From: Ophiosphaerella korrae
Lineage: Eukaryota; Ascomycota; Dothideomycetes; Pleosporales; Phaeosphaeriaceae
Direction of reading: 5' to 3'
DNA: 46,140 nucleotides
Assembly: GCA_028456385.1 (NCBI GenBank)
Contig: JALNQF010000331.1
Location: 1-46,140 of the forward strand
Shown: piece by piece, positions 19,050 to 30,574 of the stretch
Position numbering within the stretch: the first letter of the stretch is position 1
Layout: each line of letters opens with the position of its first letter
Notes under the pieces: model-generated
Databases searched by the model: none
What the model was told of the DNA's origin: nothing
The model's input: only the letters and a program-made list of their open reading frames with translations
Made by a program: the position numbers and the translations under genes

Positions 19050-19972
19050 ATGCAAGCCTCACCGCTGGCGAATTCATTGGCGACTGTCGCTCAGCTTGAG
19101 ACGTCAGGTTCATTTCTCGACGGCGTCCCACCTGAGCTCGAAGATTCTATTCGCTTTGCCGGCGCAAAATACACACAGGCCGCTGGCATACTTCTCCGCC
19201 TACCACAGGAAGTAATCGCCCAGGCGATAGTAATCTTCACAAGGTTCTGGCTCGGCCCAGACGGCGGAAGCCTCGTAGAATTCGGTGCAGAGGTATACCC
19301 AATTCCTCTCACCAAGCTCCTCTCGTCCTAACCATACTACAGCAAGTATCCGCCGCTTCACTCTACGTAGTCACCAAGCTCTCCGCATACCCAAAGTCGC
19401 CACGAAGTATCGTAAACGTATACGCCTACCTCGCTTCCTTACCTTCAACCTTGGTCGACCCCGAGCACAAGCAGGCCACAACGTACTATGTCTCTGAGGG
19501 CACGTACGAGCGCCGCCGCACCACTCTTTTCTCCACCGAACAGCGTATTCTTCGCACCCTTGGTTTCAACCTCCACGTGAATCTCCCGTATACACTATGC
19601 ATCACCTATCTCCAGGCCCTCGACGTGTTTGCACATCCCCGCGCCTCCGAACTTGCGAAACGCGCCATCGCATATCTTAATTCGGCGTTGTTGAGTGCTC
19701 AGATGCTGTATTTGACGCATCAGCCGCCGCAATTGGCGACAGCAGCGATTTATCTTGCGGCGAAGGAGGTGCAGATCAAGTTACCGGAAGTAGAGTGGTG
19801 GGAGGTTTTCGATACGGATAGAGAGGAGTTGGGGTTTTTGTGCGTGGGAATGCTGAGTGTTGAAGGGTTTGCGCAGAAGGAGAAGGACTTGTGGGTGGGG
19901 AAAAAGGTGCCGATGAGTGTTGAAGAGTTAGAAAAGGAGATGAAGAGGAGAGGTGAGGACACTAAAGACTGA
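19050..19972 (+). CDS. Cyclin-box protein (cyclin L/Q-like)
   Basis: Two exons, 19050-19292 and 19343-19972, encode 290 residues. The intron is 50 nt with CTAACC and CTACAG. I chose the ATG at 19050; a GTG in frame lies 15 bp upstream. The first cyclin box spans roughly residues 25-160: AGILLRLPQEVIAQAIVIFT, ASLYVVTKLSAYPKSPR, and EQRILRTLGFNLHVNLPY. The second helical half follows (AKRAIAYLNSALLS, ATAAIYLAAKEVQIKLP). The order of motifs is that of transcription-type cyclins (L, Q/M, K, T families) rather than mitotic cyclins. The partner is presumably a CDK acting on transcription or splicing. I cannot choose the exact class. Confidence 0.85.
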
Positions 19973-20617
19973 GCCGGGAGGTATGATTACCCAAGAACTG
20001 ATCATGCCATCGAGTCGAAAATATGAAGGTCGATTGGGTTTGGCTTACCTGCTCATACTGAGTTACCAAATTTGGGATAATGGGCAGGGCACTCTACTGG
20101 CACGGCAAGACCACTGTTAGAAGGATACGACCGGAATCTCGATCTGTCACTGCAGGAAAAAGTCACCCAGTATATTTTCACTGGAAGCAAAGTCCCGCTA
20201 TAAGTCCATGTCATCATGAGGCAATTGGCTACACGAAGTAGACTACCACAAATACCAGGATTGCTAAAGACGCCTTGCATGACATGGTTGTGGCTTATTG
20301 ACATCTGTATGGACCGGTCAAATCTGTCTTGACGGCCACCACACGTACACTAATCGTCACACGCATTAGATGTTGGCAGTGAGCGTGAATAAATGCTCAA
20401 GGGTAGACTCAACTACAATACAACCCAATGGTGTTATGATATTTGGGCTATCTGAAGCAAGACCCATTATGGTTTCGCGCAAAGTGTTCTCTCAGACATT
20501 TTCAAACTTTCCTAGGACGTTGCAATTCGCCTAGAGATACCAATTTGTTATTCATGCTCGATATACAACTACACATAAGAATACTATGCACAGTTCACAC
20601 CCAATACGAACCCCGAA
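19973..20617. other. Intergenic between convergent genes
   Basis: 3' flanks of the cyclin gene (plus) and the RS-rich protein gene (minus). No gene is supported. Confidence 0.55.
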
Positions 20618-21631
20618 TTAGCTATACCGTTCCTTGGCAATCTGTTTCAAAAAAGCCATAGTCTTATCCTCCTTCTCCCTCCTCTCAGTAATTCTTCCCT
20701 CCCATTCTGCCGCCCTAGCTTGCGCAATTTCCTCCCGCCTAATTTCCCTATCGCTCTTCTTCCGTTCTTCTTCCTTCTTCTTGCGCTTATACATATCGAT
20801 ACCATCGTCGCCCATCAAGTCTGCCTCTGCGACCTCGACATCACCACTTTCCTTTGCGTCGCGGAATGATTGTAGTGTACTGGTGGCTTCGCGTTTCTTC
20901 TCCAGCTGACGTTCACGAGAACCTGGATCTGCGCGCGGAGCGAGTTCATCGAGACGCTCTTTTTGCGTCTTGCGCTCTGCTTTACGCTCGTGGCGCATGC
21001 CATCAATATAATCTGCGCGTTGGCGTGCGCGTTCTTCTTCTCGCATTTCGTTGCGGTAGGTTAGGTCGTCTAGTCGCGGGGCTGTGGGGCCATGGCCTTT
21101 ATATCGTGATACCTCTGTAGGTGGAGCTGGGCCAAAATCATCGTCACTCTGCTCTTGTTCGGCTTCTTGTGGGGTGTACTTGGGTAAGGCGCGCTGTAGA
21201 CGCTTTGGTGAACTGCTTTGATATGCCTGCGTGGTTTCTTGGGCTGTCTTCAGCATGGAAGGATCGTACCAGCTACGTGCTAGGTCTCCACGGTTCCTGA
21301 GGCGTTAGCATACGATGACTTGTAAGTACAATGTCTACGCCAAGGGCACATACCATCGGCTGATGAAGCTCTTCCAGCGCCCTCTAGCTTCCCTCTCATC
21401 GAGCTCGTCTAGCTGAATCTGCTTCTGAATATCGAGATAGGATTGGAAGAGCGGTTTATAGTCGTCATACTGGCGTTTGTGGAGAGGCTTGGCTTTGTAC
21501 GGTAGCGCTACTGGCTTTGACTTTGACTGTGGTGAGCGCGATCGGCGTCGCTTGTGTCGATGTCGGTCCTCGTCGCGACGTGGAGAGCGCGAGCGGCGTG
21601 TGTGATGCCCAGGGCTGCGACTTCGGGGCAT
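20618..21631 (-). CDS. RS-rich, highly charged nuclear protein (possible splicing role)
   Basis: Two exons, 21631-21354 and 21296-20618, encode 318 residues. The 57-nt intron has GTATGT, GCTAACG and CTCAG. The N-terminus is an Arg/Ser/His-rich domain (PRSRSPGHHTRRSRSPRRD) like those of splicing factors. A conserved-looking core follows (YKPLFQSYLDIQKQIQLDEL, GRWKSFISRWNRGDLA, WYDP). The C-terminal half is a long charged helix (RNEMREEERARQRADYIDGM, REIRREEIAQARAAEWEGRI) ending FLKQIAKERYS. Nuclear localisation and a link to pre-mRNA processing are inferred from composition. I do not recognise a named family with certainty. Confidence 0.8.
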
Positions 21632-21888
21632 GGTTGTGGTTGTGGTTGAGGCGGAATGTGGAGGACTACTTCATTAGATGCTTGCGCGCGGGCCATTCCC
21701 GGCTCGGTTCCACTTGCTTTGATAACGCCGCTCTCATTGATCGCATAATAAGGCAAAATTATGGCAGGCTCTAGGTATTAAGATACAATATATACTCTTA
21801 CTAGAAAAATGACTATTAACCGATCTACCATAAACTCCACGTACGGCTGCATATGCTGCATGAACTCCAGTCCCCTCGAGAGCATGCA

Positions 21889-22549
21889 CTACTCATCGTC
21901 TAGTATCGAGCTCGCGAGCGGTCCGAAGAAGGGCACTTCGTATCGATCGAGTGTGGCCGCTGCATCGGTGGTTAGTTTCAGGTGCTGACGATATCTCGGT
22001 TATGAACTCACCATCGAGATACGCCCTCCAGGTCAACCACCCAATCAGACCCACATCTCCGACGAACAACAACCAGGAGATGAAGCCCGACCAGCTGAAT
22101 ATGATGTGTATAACAAAGACGAAAGAGAAGAGCAAGCTGCTCTGCCACGCATGGAATCGCACATAGTCGCTTTGGTGCTCCATCACCAACAGGAAGACGC
22201 CGCCTGCTGGCGGCAGCAGCAGATAGGCGAGACAGGCCTCGTAGTCTAGTCGCCAGCCCAGACTTGTAGTGAACATATCCACATCTTCGCGCGAGCGCCC
22301 AAAACCCGTGCGACTTGATGCTTGCGGCGCATTCCAAGCTACACGCTCAACATCAGGTGACTCTTGCTCTCCGGCCCCAAAGTAGCCATGCTGCTCGTAC
22401 GTGCGACTCGGCGGCGATATGACGTTGCGTGTGCGATCTATTGATGCGCGTGGAGAGGTTATACGCGGCGAGCCGAGGCCCTGTGGCGGCGGGGAGAGGG
22501 CACGCTGGGTCTCGGGAATGTCTTGGTAGGGCGCAAAATTGGTCGTCAT
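21889..22549 (-). CDS. UPF0132/DUF4870-type membrane protein
   Basis: Two exons, 22549-22012 and 21959-21889, encode 202 residues. The intron at 22011-21960 has GTGAGT and CTAACC with GCAG. The second exon adds DRYEVPFFGPLASSILDDE, and the stop is at 21889-21891. I chose the ATG at 22549 (MTTNFAPYQDIPETQ). An in-frame ATG at 22627 would add 26 residues that look non-conserved. The N-terminal 90 residues are Pro/Ser-rich. Three membrane helices follow (CLAYLLLPPAGGVFLLVME, FHAWQSSLLFSFVFVIHI, SWLLFVGDVGLIGWL) with the HAWQS motif I associate with the UPF0132/DUF4870 family. Function is unknown. Confidence 0.82.
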
Positions 22550-23205
22550 AGTGTCTTGCCTCTCTGAGTGAACTTGGCGATTGTGGTGTAGAGTGGTGAC
22601 GGTGGCACTGACGACGGAAGGCAGCATGGCGAAGGGCCCGTTTCATAGGGCTGAGCTCAAAGGAAGGTATACCCGGGGCGGTGACGCGTTGGCAAGGATC
22701 AGGACGTGAGCATAATCTGCACGTGAAGACAGGACTGTACTCCAAATAGATATTGCGGCAGCTCAATGTAGAAAAATCTCACCAAGCGTATGACATCCTC
22801 CGCGAGCAGATATTGGAGTTTCCGCCCTTCTTACATCACGCAACTCGGCGACGAATTGCCGGAGAACGCTTGGAACAGTGGTGTGAACATAATCAATACC
22901 TCGGTCTCCCCCTTCTTCACGACATTGGCCCGTTCCCGCTAAATCATGCGTCGTCCCACCTCACTCCATGGCCTGCGCTGCACCGAAAGACAAAGACACA
23001 GAATAGATACACCTAGCCATATAAGTGAGGCTTCGCTAGCCCACCTCACCGCCTTACCTTAATCTGCACCTATCGGCAAACAGTCAACAAGCTTTATTTT
23101 GCCGAACCATTGACCAAAAAAAACACACAAGCAAATACTTTTGAAATACTTTACACCATTAACCCTGTGTCGCATCATCTACATACAGACTTAGCTGCCC
23201 ACATC
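22550..23205. other. Divergent intergenic region
   Basis: Lies between the start codons of the UPF0132-type gene (minus) and the TANGO2-type gene (plus), so both promoters are here. An 87-codon frame at 22753-23016 lacks an ATG and any feature. Confidence 0.5.
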
Positions 23206-24222
23206 ATGTGCATCGCTATCCTTACTACAGCACACCCTGACTACCCGTTCATATTGTTGAATAACCGAGATGTATTTATCCACTCTTCTATTACTCTATG
23301 TATAGTAACCCTAGGATAGGAATATCTCCATCGACCAACGGCTGAAGCAACTTGGTGGCCCGAACCTGACACACAGGTACTCGGGGGCTACGATCTGCAC
23401 CGGCCAGTTCATGGTACCTGGCTGGGTGTGACTCGTCAGGGCCGAGTCGCTGTTCTGACCAACTACCGCGAAGAGGACCAAAGTATCATTGAGGGCGCCC
23501 GAAGTCGAGGCTTGATACCTAATGCATGGCTGAAATCAGATCCTACAGCAAAAGAGACAGCTATTGAGTTTGCACGACGTATGATAGAAGAGGACGGTGT
23601 CAAGGGTATAGGAGGGTTCTCATTGTGCTATGGATTTGTGCAAGATGTTGTGAAAACAGCGAAAGGAGATGGGAAGGGAATAGCGATTGTGAGCAACCGT
23701 ACACCAGACGTTCAGGGGGTGATACGGTTATTGGGCGAAGAAGGACAAACACATGCTCTTAGTAATGCAGCATACGGCGACCGATCCTGGCCAAAAGTCG
23801 TCAATGGCGAGGCTTGGACACAACAGGCTATTAAAGAGTCAGTTGCCGCAAACGAAGACAGAAACCAACTCGTCCAGCGTTTACTTGGCGTCCTCAGCAT
23901 CGATACTATGCCACGACAAAAAGAGAATGAGGAATGGGACATGTATCTCAACCAGCTGCGCCATAGCATCTTTGTGCCCTCTATCGGTCGAGACCATCTC
24001 GAGGAACACAAGATGCCCGCGCATGAAATTGGCGATGTGGTCAAGTGCAAGGCGGTAGATGCGACAAGTGGGTGCTACGGTACACAGAAGAACATTGTGA
24101 TGTTGGTGAACAAAGAAGGGAAGGCTTTCTACCTTGAAAGAACGTTGTATGATGGCGATGCAAAGCCGATTGAAGTAGGCAAAGGAGATAGGGAGTTTGA
24201 GTTTCAAATTGAGGGGTGGTAG
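23206..24222 (+). CDS. TANGO2/NRDE family protein
   Basis: Two exons, 23206-23271 and 23320-24222, encode 322 residues. The 48-nt intron begins GTATTT and ends GGATAG. The first exon encodes only MCIAILTTAHPDYPFILLNNRD. The second continues EYLHRPTAEATWWPEP. The join creates the N-R-D-E motif that names the family, followed by the typical GGYDLHRPVHGTWLGVTRQG and VAVLTNYRE segments. Later blocks (GGFSLCYGF, ALSNAAYGDRSWPKV, YGTQKNIVMLVNKEGKAFY, FLERTLYDG-type) match the conserved order. Animal TANGO2 has been tied to Golgi organisation and to mitochondrial and lipid metabolism, and relatives to heme handling. The fungal role is unknown. Confidence 0.9.
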
Positions 24223-24662
24223 GACAAGCTGAAAGAAAAGCCAAAGTTCTTGACCGCTAAGCACTCATATCAAACTCCACACCGTCTTACACAATCTTTA
24301 GTCTCTGAATGGTGTTGAATCTGACCCATGCTCTTTCGTTATTCTTGAGTCATCTTTCACGGTTCTGCTACCCCAAGCTTTCGCACACTTGTGCCGAGAG
24401 TCACTAGTTTTCACTTCAGCTTCTAGCTGCCAAGACAACAACCCACGGCAATCCACACGCGCACCAAACAGTCTTCTCTCTTTAACACGCCAGTGAAACG
24501 CCATTTCCGGCTTAACATCAATTCTCCAGGGCCTGGCAAAGATTCAACTCCATCGTTCGTCGAGGATTTCTTTACCTAGACATAAATTCAATTAAGTCTC
24601 ATTGAGCCTCGAACAAACAAACACAACGCAAGACAAAATTTATAACCCCAAATACATTAGCA
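24223..24662. other. Intergenic
   Basis: 3' flank of the TANGO2-type gene and promoter/5' UTR of the gene at 24663. A 68-codon minus-strand frame at 24298-24504 shows no feature. Confidence 0.5.
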
Positions 24663-25154
24663 ATGTGCCTGGAATATTACGCCAACCATCCGCACTGCGT
24701 GCATTTCCATTATCTAGGAGCCCAAACCTGCGGCCTTGATTGTGTAGGATCATTAGTTCATAGGTTCTACCTTACCGACCCCGACTGCGAGGCCTGCGAG
24801 CTACTACACAACGATGACGAGGCTCTAAACGTAAGTCACGCACTATTCAAACATCTCGGCATCGAAGACACACTCGCAGCGGAACCCGCCGTTACCGCAG
24901 ACTTAATGCTGTCCTCGCCCGAGGATTCGCCTTCCCAGCAGCAGAAGCGCAGGCGGAGCATGGCAAGCCTCTCCGATCCGGATAGCGAGACTGAAGAGTG
25001 GAGTCAGGAGGAGGTATCATTACAAGATGCGGAAATTACGCCTAATAAGGCGAAGCATCGCAAGTTGGTTGAGAAGCAGCTCAAGAAGTTGCCGTATCGC
25101 ATGGCTCAGTTGCAGAAACTTGCGTGGGCTGAGTTACCGCCTTCAAATAGGTAA
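24663..25154 (+). CDS. Small Cys/His-rich protein of unknown function
   Basis: Single exon, 163 residues, ATG at 24663. The N-terminal 50 residues hold Cys and His in pairs (MCLEYYANHPHCVHFHY, CGLDC, CEAC), suggesting a small zinc-binding unit. The middle is acidic and Ser-rich with KRRRS, a possible nuclear localisation signal. The C-terminus is a basic helix (KLVEKQLKKLPYRMAQLQKL). There is no signal peptide or membrane segment. I recognise no family. Clean codon use, a good start and a long frame make a real gene likely. Confidence 0.6.
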   Translation: MCLEYYANHPHCVHFHYLGAQTCGLDCVGSLVHRFYLTDPDCEACELLHNDDEALNVSHALFKHLGIEDTLAAEPAVTADLMLSSPEDSPSQQQKRRRSMASLSDPDSETEEWSQEEVSLQDAEITPNKAKHRKLVEKQLKKLPYRMAQLQKLAWAELPPSNR

Positions 25155-25698
25155 TATATTTCGGCTTTTTTTTTATGCCTTGGAGATAAAGAGTCATCTG
25201 GGAGCGTTTGTGTTCGTGGTGGTTTGGGTGTTGGAAATCATGCGGATAGGATGAGACTGAAGAAGGTGGACAGGAAAGCTGAGGGGATGATATTAGCAGG
25301 TCGTGTTTGCGACTATGAATTTACACATTTTGTTGCGTCAGGCATTTGATGGTTTGATGAGGTCATTTTGAATTTATGAATATGTCAATGTGTACCGATG
25401 TGCAGGTTTTGTTGGGCCGACGATGTGCTCGAATTGAATACCGATCATCTATCTAACCTTAGAAATATGGTCTCCCCAGCAGTATGCTTGAAACTTCATT
25501 CAAAGGGTAAGAAAGAAGAAAGTGTAGTTCAGAAAGTATGCACAAGCGCGTTCGACTAGAGTTGGTTTAGTGCCAATCACTTCGTATTACTTCGTCGTTT
25601 AAAGCCACGCCAAGTCTACGTCTTTTAGCTCCACTATATACCTAGGCAACTATCGACTACGACTTGACGCATTTACATAGCTACTACGCCTTGAAATC
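25155..25698. other. Intergenic
   Basis: 3' flank of the preceding gene, with a T-rich run at about 25166-25175, and promoter of the HET-domain gene. No gene is seen. Confidence 0.55.
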
Positions 25699-28241
25699 AT
25701 GGCTAATCTCGGCCCGGTATACGATGGAGAAGGCCATGAAGATGCTGAAACAATCAACCAACGAATGCTAGGTTTCTTGCAAATGAGGCTATTAGAACAA
25801 AAATCTTGGGGAGCCCGGATTTTCAAAGACTTCCAATTGCCCCAGCTTCTGTCATCGCAGTCGAAGGATTCTGTGGACGGTGGCGTTCCCACACATTCTC
25901 CTTCCGAGATCTCCGAGCGCGTCAAGTCTTTTATTGATGCAGCAGTGGGTGACGTAAATGGCTCCGGCATAAGGAAGGAAGATACGGAACTGTGAGGCTC
26001 ACACTTCCTGTAAAGTTTGCTGATTTTAATTTTGTATCTAGGCAAAATGATATCGGCGGATTTGGCGAAATCAAGCGTAGGCAAAGTGCGCTTCATGATT
26101 GTGTGCCGCTGACAGATGCACGAAGTATTAGAGTGCTTGAAATACTGCCGGGGACAGGAGATACTCCTATCAAATGCTTACTAAAGGCTATCAAGCTAGA
26201 CAGCAACGCCTTTTATGAAGCATTATCCTATGTCTGGGGATCCGAAGATCATGAAACGCCCATCTATGTGAACAACACAGCAGTGCTCATCAAGAAAAAC
26301 TTATTCGAAGCTATACAGAATCTTCGGTTGGATAAAACTTCCCGAGTCATTTGGGTTGATGGCATATGCATTAACCAAAAAGATGCAATGGAAAAATCTT
26401 CCCAGGTCGCGCTCATGGGCGACATATATCGGTCAGCTCACGTTGTTGTCATCTTCTTCGGCCCTGAAAATCGAGATAGCCGCGTTCTATTCGACTTTCT
26501 GGACACTAATCCTGTGTTTGAAAAAGATAGGGGATACACAGCCAGTCGAGAGGAGATTATAATTGCCTTCTGGAATGTCTCTCAAGCTCCGTGGTGGAGG
26601 AGGGTGTGGGTCTTGCAGGAGTACTCGCTCTCCAGAAATGACCCCATCCTACAGTTTGGTCGCCGAACTATGCTATCATCGGATTTCATCAAACACAACC
26701 GGAACCTGGGGTCGACTTGGGCCATGATGTACAATGAAATCAAATCAAAGCTACAGGGCGCTGATGACCTGCGAAGTGCGAACGAATACCTTCAGCGCAA
26801 CGTACACACCTTACTCCTCCGTGCTATTATCTCTAATGCATGGAGTCTCTTGCTTCTCCGTGGCGCATTGCTCTACTGTGGTGCTACAGACCCGAGAGAT
26901 CGAATCTATGCCATCCGAGAAGTCATGGGCCCTGTGTTCAAGGAAGTCTTTCCTGCCGACTACACTATTTCCTCCGATACTCTCTTTACGCGCGGTACTG
27001 TCTGGCTCTTGGCAATGGAGAAGTTTGGCGATGCATGGGCATACTTCCCGCCACTCCGAAACACCCATCAGTCGTCCTGGGCGCTAGACTTTGCGCACCC
27101 ATTTAAGCATGTGCGATGGGGGAATGACAAACCCGGCTCGATAGCATTCCGAGCGTCTCGTAATAGAAATATTGACGCCTCCATATTCAATAGTATCCTA
27201 GTTGTGGGCGGTTGCGAATTTGACGAAGTTCACACGGTTGTGGACATTGACGAGGATGACATACTTTGTCTCGTCAGGAAACTTTGGAGTTTTGAGAAAA
27301 TGTGCTCAGATTTCTGCTACTGTCTCGACAGGGAACGTACAGAAGTCAAAAGGTTCGCCTATCTTCAGCATAATGGCTTCGGATCTTCGTGGAAATCGAT
27401 CGTTGAGTGGACAAGTGAATATGGCCGTGTTCCATATTGGCTTGTATGGGATTTATATCTAAACTCTCAACTTCAGCAGCCCTATTGGCCTGGTTTCAAA
27501 CATGTCTTCAATATGTATCTCATCCAGGAGAAATCTAGGAGGATGGATATCGACTTTAGTAATATTTTAGACCTCATTGTTTGCGATTTTGAGCAGATGC
27601 AGGCGCTTGTCAATCAGTGGAAAGATATGTATCCATCATATTCGATTGACTTCGACCATTACCTCAGACATGCAGTTTACTTACACTGCGTTTTGATAGG
27701 AAGTAGCCCTGAAGGCTTCAGCATGATATCGGAGGAGGAGGCACCGGAGGGTTTGATCAAACTCTCTCTGGAAGAAGCTGAAGTAGAGGTCCGACGGCTG
27801 GAGTCCATTATTGACACTAGTGAACCAGGTGCTCTATGCGCGGCAGAACGAGAGGCACTCGCGAGGTATGAGGACTTCCTCCAGAAGGTGATGGTGTTCA
27901 GGTCCCAGATGGAAATCTGGGGAGAAGATTCTCGTGAGCCAACCCATTCGACAGGCGTTCAGATGTTCAAAAAAATGCTGGATTCTGAGCTGATGCATAC
28001 GACAATGTTTCTCACAACGAAGGGTTTCCGGGGTTATGGCGTCCAAGGCACGCAGGATTTCAAGAAAGGGGATAAGGTATGTTTGCTTGACGGTATACCA
28101 GTACCTATGGCGGTTCGCAAGGTTGATGACAAGCATCATCGCATGGTTGGCGCTGCCCATGTGGAGGGTGTCATGAAAGGAGAGGCGCTGGGACTTGAAA
28201 AGGATGGGCTGTTGAAGCCGAGGTTATTCTACATTCATTGA
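25699..28241 (+). CDS. Heterokaryon incompatibility (HET) domain protein
   Basis: Two exons, 25699-25991 and 26042-28241, encode 830 residues. The 50-nt intron has GTGAGG and ATCTAG ends. The HET domain occupies about residues 125-290: ILPG near the start, FYEALSYVWG at 155-164, a LFEAIQNLR segment, VIWVDGICINQKD with the following EKSSQVALMGDIYRSA, and PWWRRVWVLQEY. A long helical C-terminal region follows. The closing segment (FKKGDKVCLLDGIPVPMAVR, HRMVGAAHVEGVMKGEAL) is typical of HET-6-like proteins. Such proteins trigger cell death after fusion of unlike hyphae, but most paralogues are uncharacterised. The N-terminal ~97 residues are not a known domain. The gene is intact, with no stop or frameshift. 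Confidence 0.92.
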
Positions 28242-28520
28242 GCCAAATACTGGCTGGGATACACTTAGAGAAGGAAGCTACTGGGGAGCAGACACGTGCT
28301 CGGTCTTGGCGACAAGCGTCAGGCGAGAGTGACGTCTTTTGGCCGCGCGCGTTCGGTTCAGCAGTAGGTGTCGACAAACAATCAGTAACTAGACGGCGTG
28401 CGATTTTCCTAATGCGCGCGACCCCCGATTCCCTTGCCAGCCTTCTTTAGGTCCAGGACTTTTGCTCCGTCTGCACGTCCTGTGCGACGCAACGCTTGCA
28501 GCCTAACCTTCTTCGCTGGT

Positions 28521-30179
28521 ATGGCGTCTCTCCCGTCCCAACGCCCCGCGTCCCAGCGCAGGTCGTCGCCTCCTGCCGAATCGTCGACCTCGCAGCAGCA
28601 GGAGGCGCGTCAGAATAGCCTCCTGGGCCGATCGGTTGACTCTCAGACGCTTTTGCTCAGTTCACCCCCGAAAGAGACGACCAGGCCTGCAGCGCAAGAA
28701 CAGGAGTCTTCGTCGCAGACCACGTCATCATACGACAGCTCAGAACTCGAGAACGAGCCGCGCAGGTGCTGGATCTGCTTCAACGACGAGACCGAGGATG
28801 ACGAGACGTCGTCCGAATGGCGATCGCCCTGCACCTGCTCGTTGGAGGCCCACGAGAGCTGCCTCCTCGACTGGATAGCTGATATGGAAGCGCCCAGCTC
28901 AGGTCGTCGGGCCGGCACTCGCGCAACCAAAGTCCAGTGCCCCCAGTGCAAGTCTGAGATCAAGATTGCCCGGCCGAGGAGCGTCGTTGTTGATGCCGTG
29001 CGGGTAGTGGAACGCCTGACCAGCACCCTACTGCTCCCCGGCTTCGTCATTGTCACAGGCACCGCCCTGTACTCGACCCTCACTTTGGCCGGCACGCACA
29101 CCATATATCACATCTTTGGGACAAAAGACGCACTGCAAATTCTGGCTCCACTATACCAAATACCTGACACGCAGATAGAGTCACCGATAATTCGAGTGTT
29201 CAGCCACTTGCATCGGCACTGGCGGCTAGACCTTGGTCTACCGCTGATACCCACAGTCTTGGTTGCAAGCAGGACCACATTTGCCGACTCCTTCCTGCCC
29301 TTTTTGCCCCTCATTTTTTTCGTCAGCTCAGGACAGCCGGGTGACGAGATGCTCCAGCTACAGTGGCCGCCGAGCGCAGCTTTCTCATTTGCAGCTTTAC
29401 CTTACATACGGGGCTTTTATAATGCATTCTACGAGCGTTTTTGCCTTCCCCGCGAACAGCGATGGTTGAAGGAGATACAACCTCGCGCGGGCACAGATGA
29501 TGCGGCTGATGCTCAGATGGAGGCTATAGATGAGCAGGACCAGCATGTGGATGATCATGATCACGATCATGACGAGCGTGTGGTCAATGGAGTGGAAATT
29601 GAGCTCGACTTCGACATCTTTGCAGACTGGAATAATGGCGGCCCACCAGGCAATAACATAGCTGAGGAAAACCCCCTTGTTCCCGCTCCTCAAGGCCGGC
29701 CGATCGATGCCCCTCCCCTCGACGACCAGGAACCGGCACCAGCACCAAATATTCAGATTCAACCCGCCCAGCCTCGTCCTCAACGCGTTCGCCGTGAACG
29801 TAACATTGCCTTCTCCACTACAGGTCTTGCGGATACCATTCTCGGCGCACTTATCTTTCCAAGCATAGCTGCAGCAATGGGAGAAATTCTGCGATCCGCT
29901 TTACCTGCATCGTGGGTGACACCACCATCAAGCGCACCTTCCATCTCTTGGCTGGGTGGGTGGATCGCTACAGGCGGTAAAATTGGCAACAAAGGCCGAC
30001 CAACTGGATTCTTGCAGACGCGTTGGGGACGGAGCTTAGTTGGTGGATGTCTTTTCGTCGGATTGAAGGATGCAGTATTATTGTACGTGCGGTGGAGGAC
30101 GGCTCAAATGCATAGGCGGAGGAGGATATTGGATCACGATCCAAAAGATAAACCAAGGACGGGAGCTGCTGCTTCATAA
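28521..30179 (+). CDS. RING-CH (MARCH-type) membrane E3 ubiquitin ligase
   Basis: Single exon, 552 residues. I chose the ATG at 28521 (MASLPSQRPA), since the open frame upstream lacks an ATG. The RING-CH domain spans residues 83-143 with ligands C83, C86, C104, C106, H111, C114, C140 and C143, the C4HC3 order of MARCH/Doa10-type RING-variant domains. Several hydrophobic segments follow (LLPGFVIVTGTALYSTL, FLPFLPLIFFVS, the AAFSFAALPYIRGFY region, LADTILGALIFPSIAAAMG, LVGGCLFVGLKDAVLLYV), so it is a multipass membrane ligase. An acidic His/Asp stretch (DHDHDHDE) lies in the loop. It probably acts in membrane protein quality control or trafficking. The exact orthologue is not assigned. Confidence 0.9.
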   Translation: MASLPSQRPASQRRSSPPAESSTSQQQEARQNSLLGRSVDSQTLLLSSPPKETTRPAAQEQESSSQTTSSYDSSELENEPRRCWICFNDETEDDETSSEWRSPCTCSLEAHESCLLDWIADMEAPSSGRRAGTRATKVQCPQCKSEIKIARPRSVVVDAVRVVERLTSTLLLPGFVIVTGTALYSTLTLAGTHTIYHIFGTKDALQILAPLYQIPDTQIESPIIRVFSHLHRHWRLDLGLPLIPTVLVASRTTFADSFLPFLPLIFFVSSGQPGDEMLQLQWPPSAAFSFAALPYIRGFYNAFYERFCLPREQRWLKEIQPRAGTDDAADAQMEAIDEQDQHVDDHDHDHDERVVNGVEIELDFDIFADWNNGGPPGNNIAEENPLVPAPQGRPIDAPPLDDQEPAPAPNIQIQPAQPRPQRVRRERNIAFSTTGLADTILGALIFPSIAAAMGEILRSALPASWVTPPSSAPSISWLGGWIATGGKIGNKGRPTGFLQTRWGRSLVGGCLFVGLKDAVLLYVRWRTAQMHRRRRILDHDPKDKPRTGAAAS

Positions 30180-30574
30180 GCCAGTTGAATTGAGAGGTGC
30201 ATGGATAATCGCATAATCGGTGCGCGGTGGCTTCAGATGTGATGGAAACTTTTTCATTGTCACTCCTCAGCGCCATAACAGTCTAGCTATACTTTACTCG
30301 AATTTCAGTCTCACAAGCTCGATTACGTATCTCGGATCCCCACAGCCTAGATCTGCTTCATGGAGGTTTCTAAACATTAATCACAGAAATTCGCTATGGC
30401 TAAACGCAAGTCTTTGAAGATTCCATTGGATTAAGTATATCTACGTTAAGTATATTTACGTTAAGAATATTTACGATAAGTATATTTACACAAAATAATG
30501 AAAAGGAGGACTGTCGCCATACTCCGACATTCAGTACCTCCAGGGTATTAGATGGTTTTGAATCGAAACGACTC
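30180..30574. other. Intergenic between convergent genes
   Basis: Terminator regions of the RING-CH gene and of the minus-strand gene ending at 30575. It contains the 15-bp tandem repeat at 30430-30489. Confidence 0.6.
30430..30489. repeat. 15-bp tandem repeat, four copies
   Basis: The unit GTTAAGTATATTTAC is repeated at 30430-30444, 30445-30459, 30460-30474 and 30475-30489. Each copy differs from the consensus by no more than two bases. It lies between two convergent genes. Confidence 0.9.
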
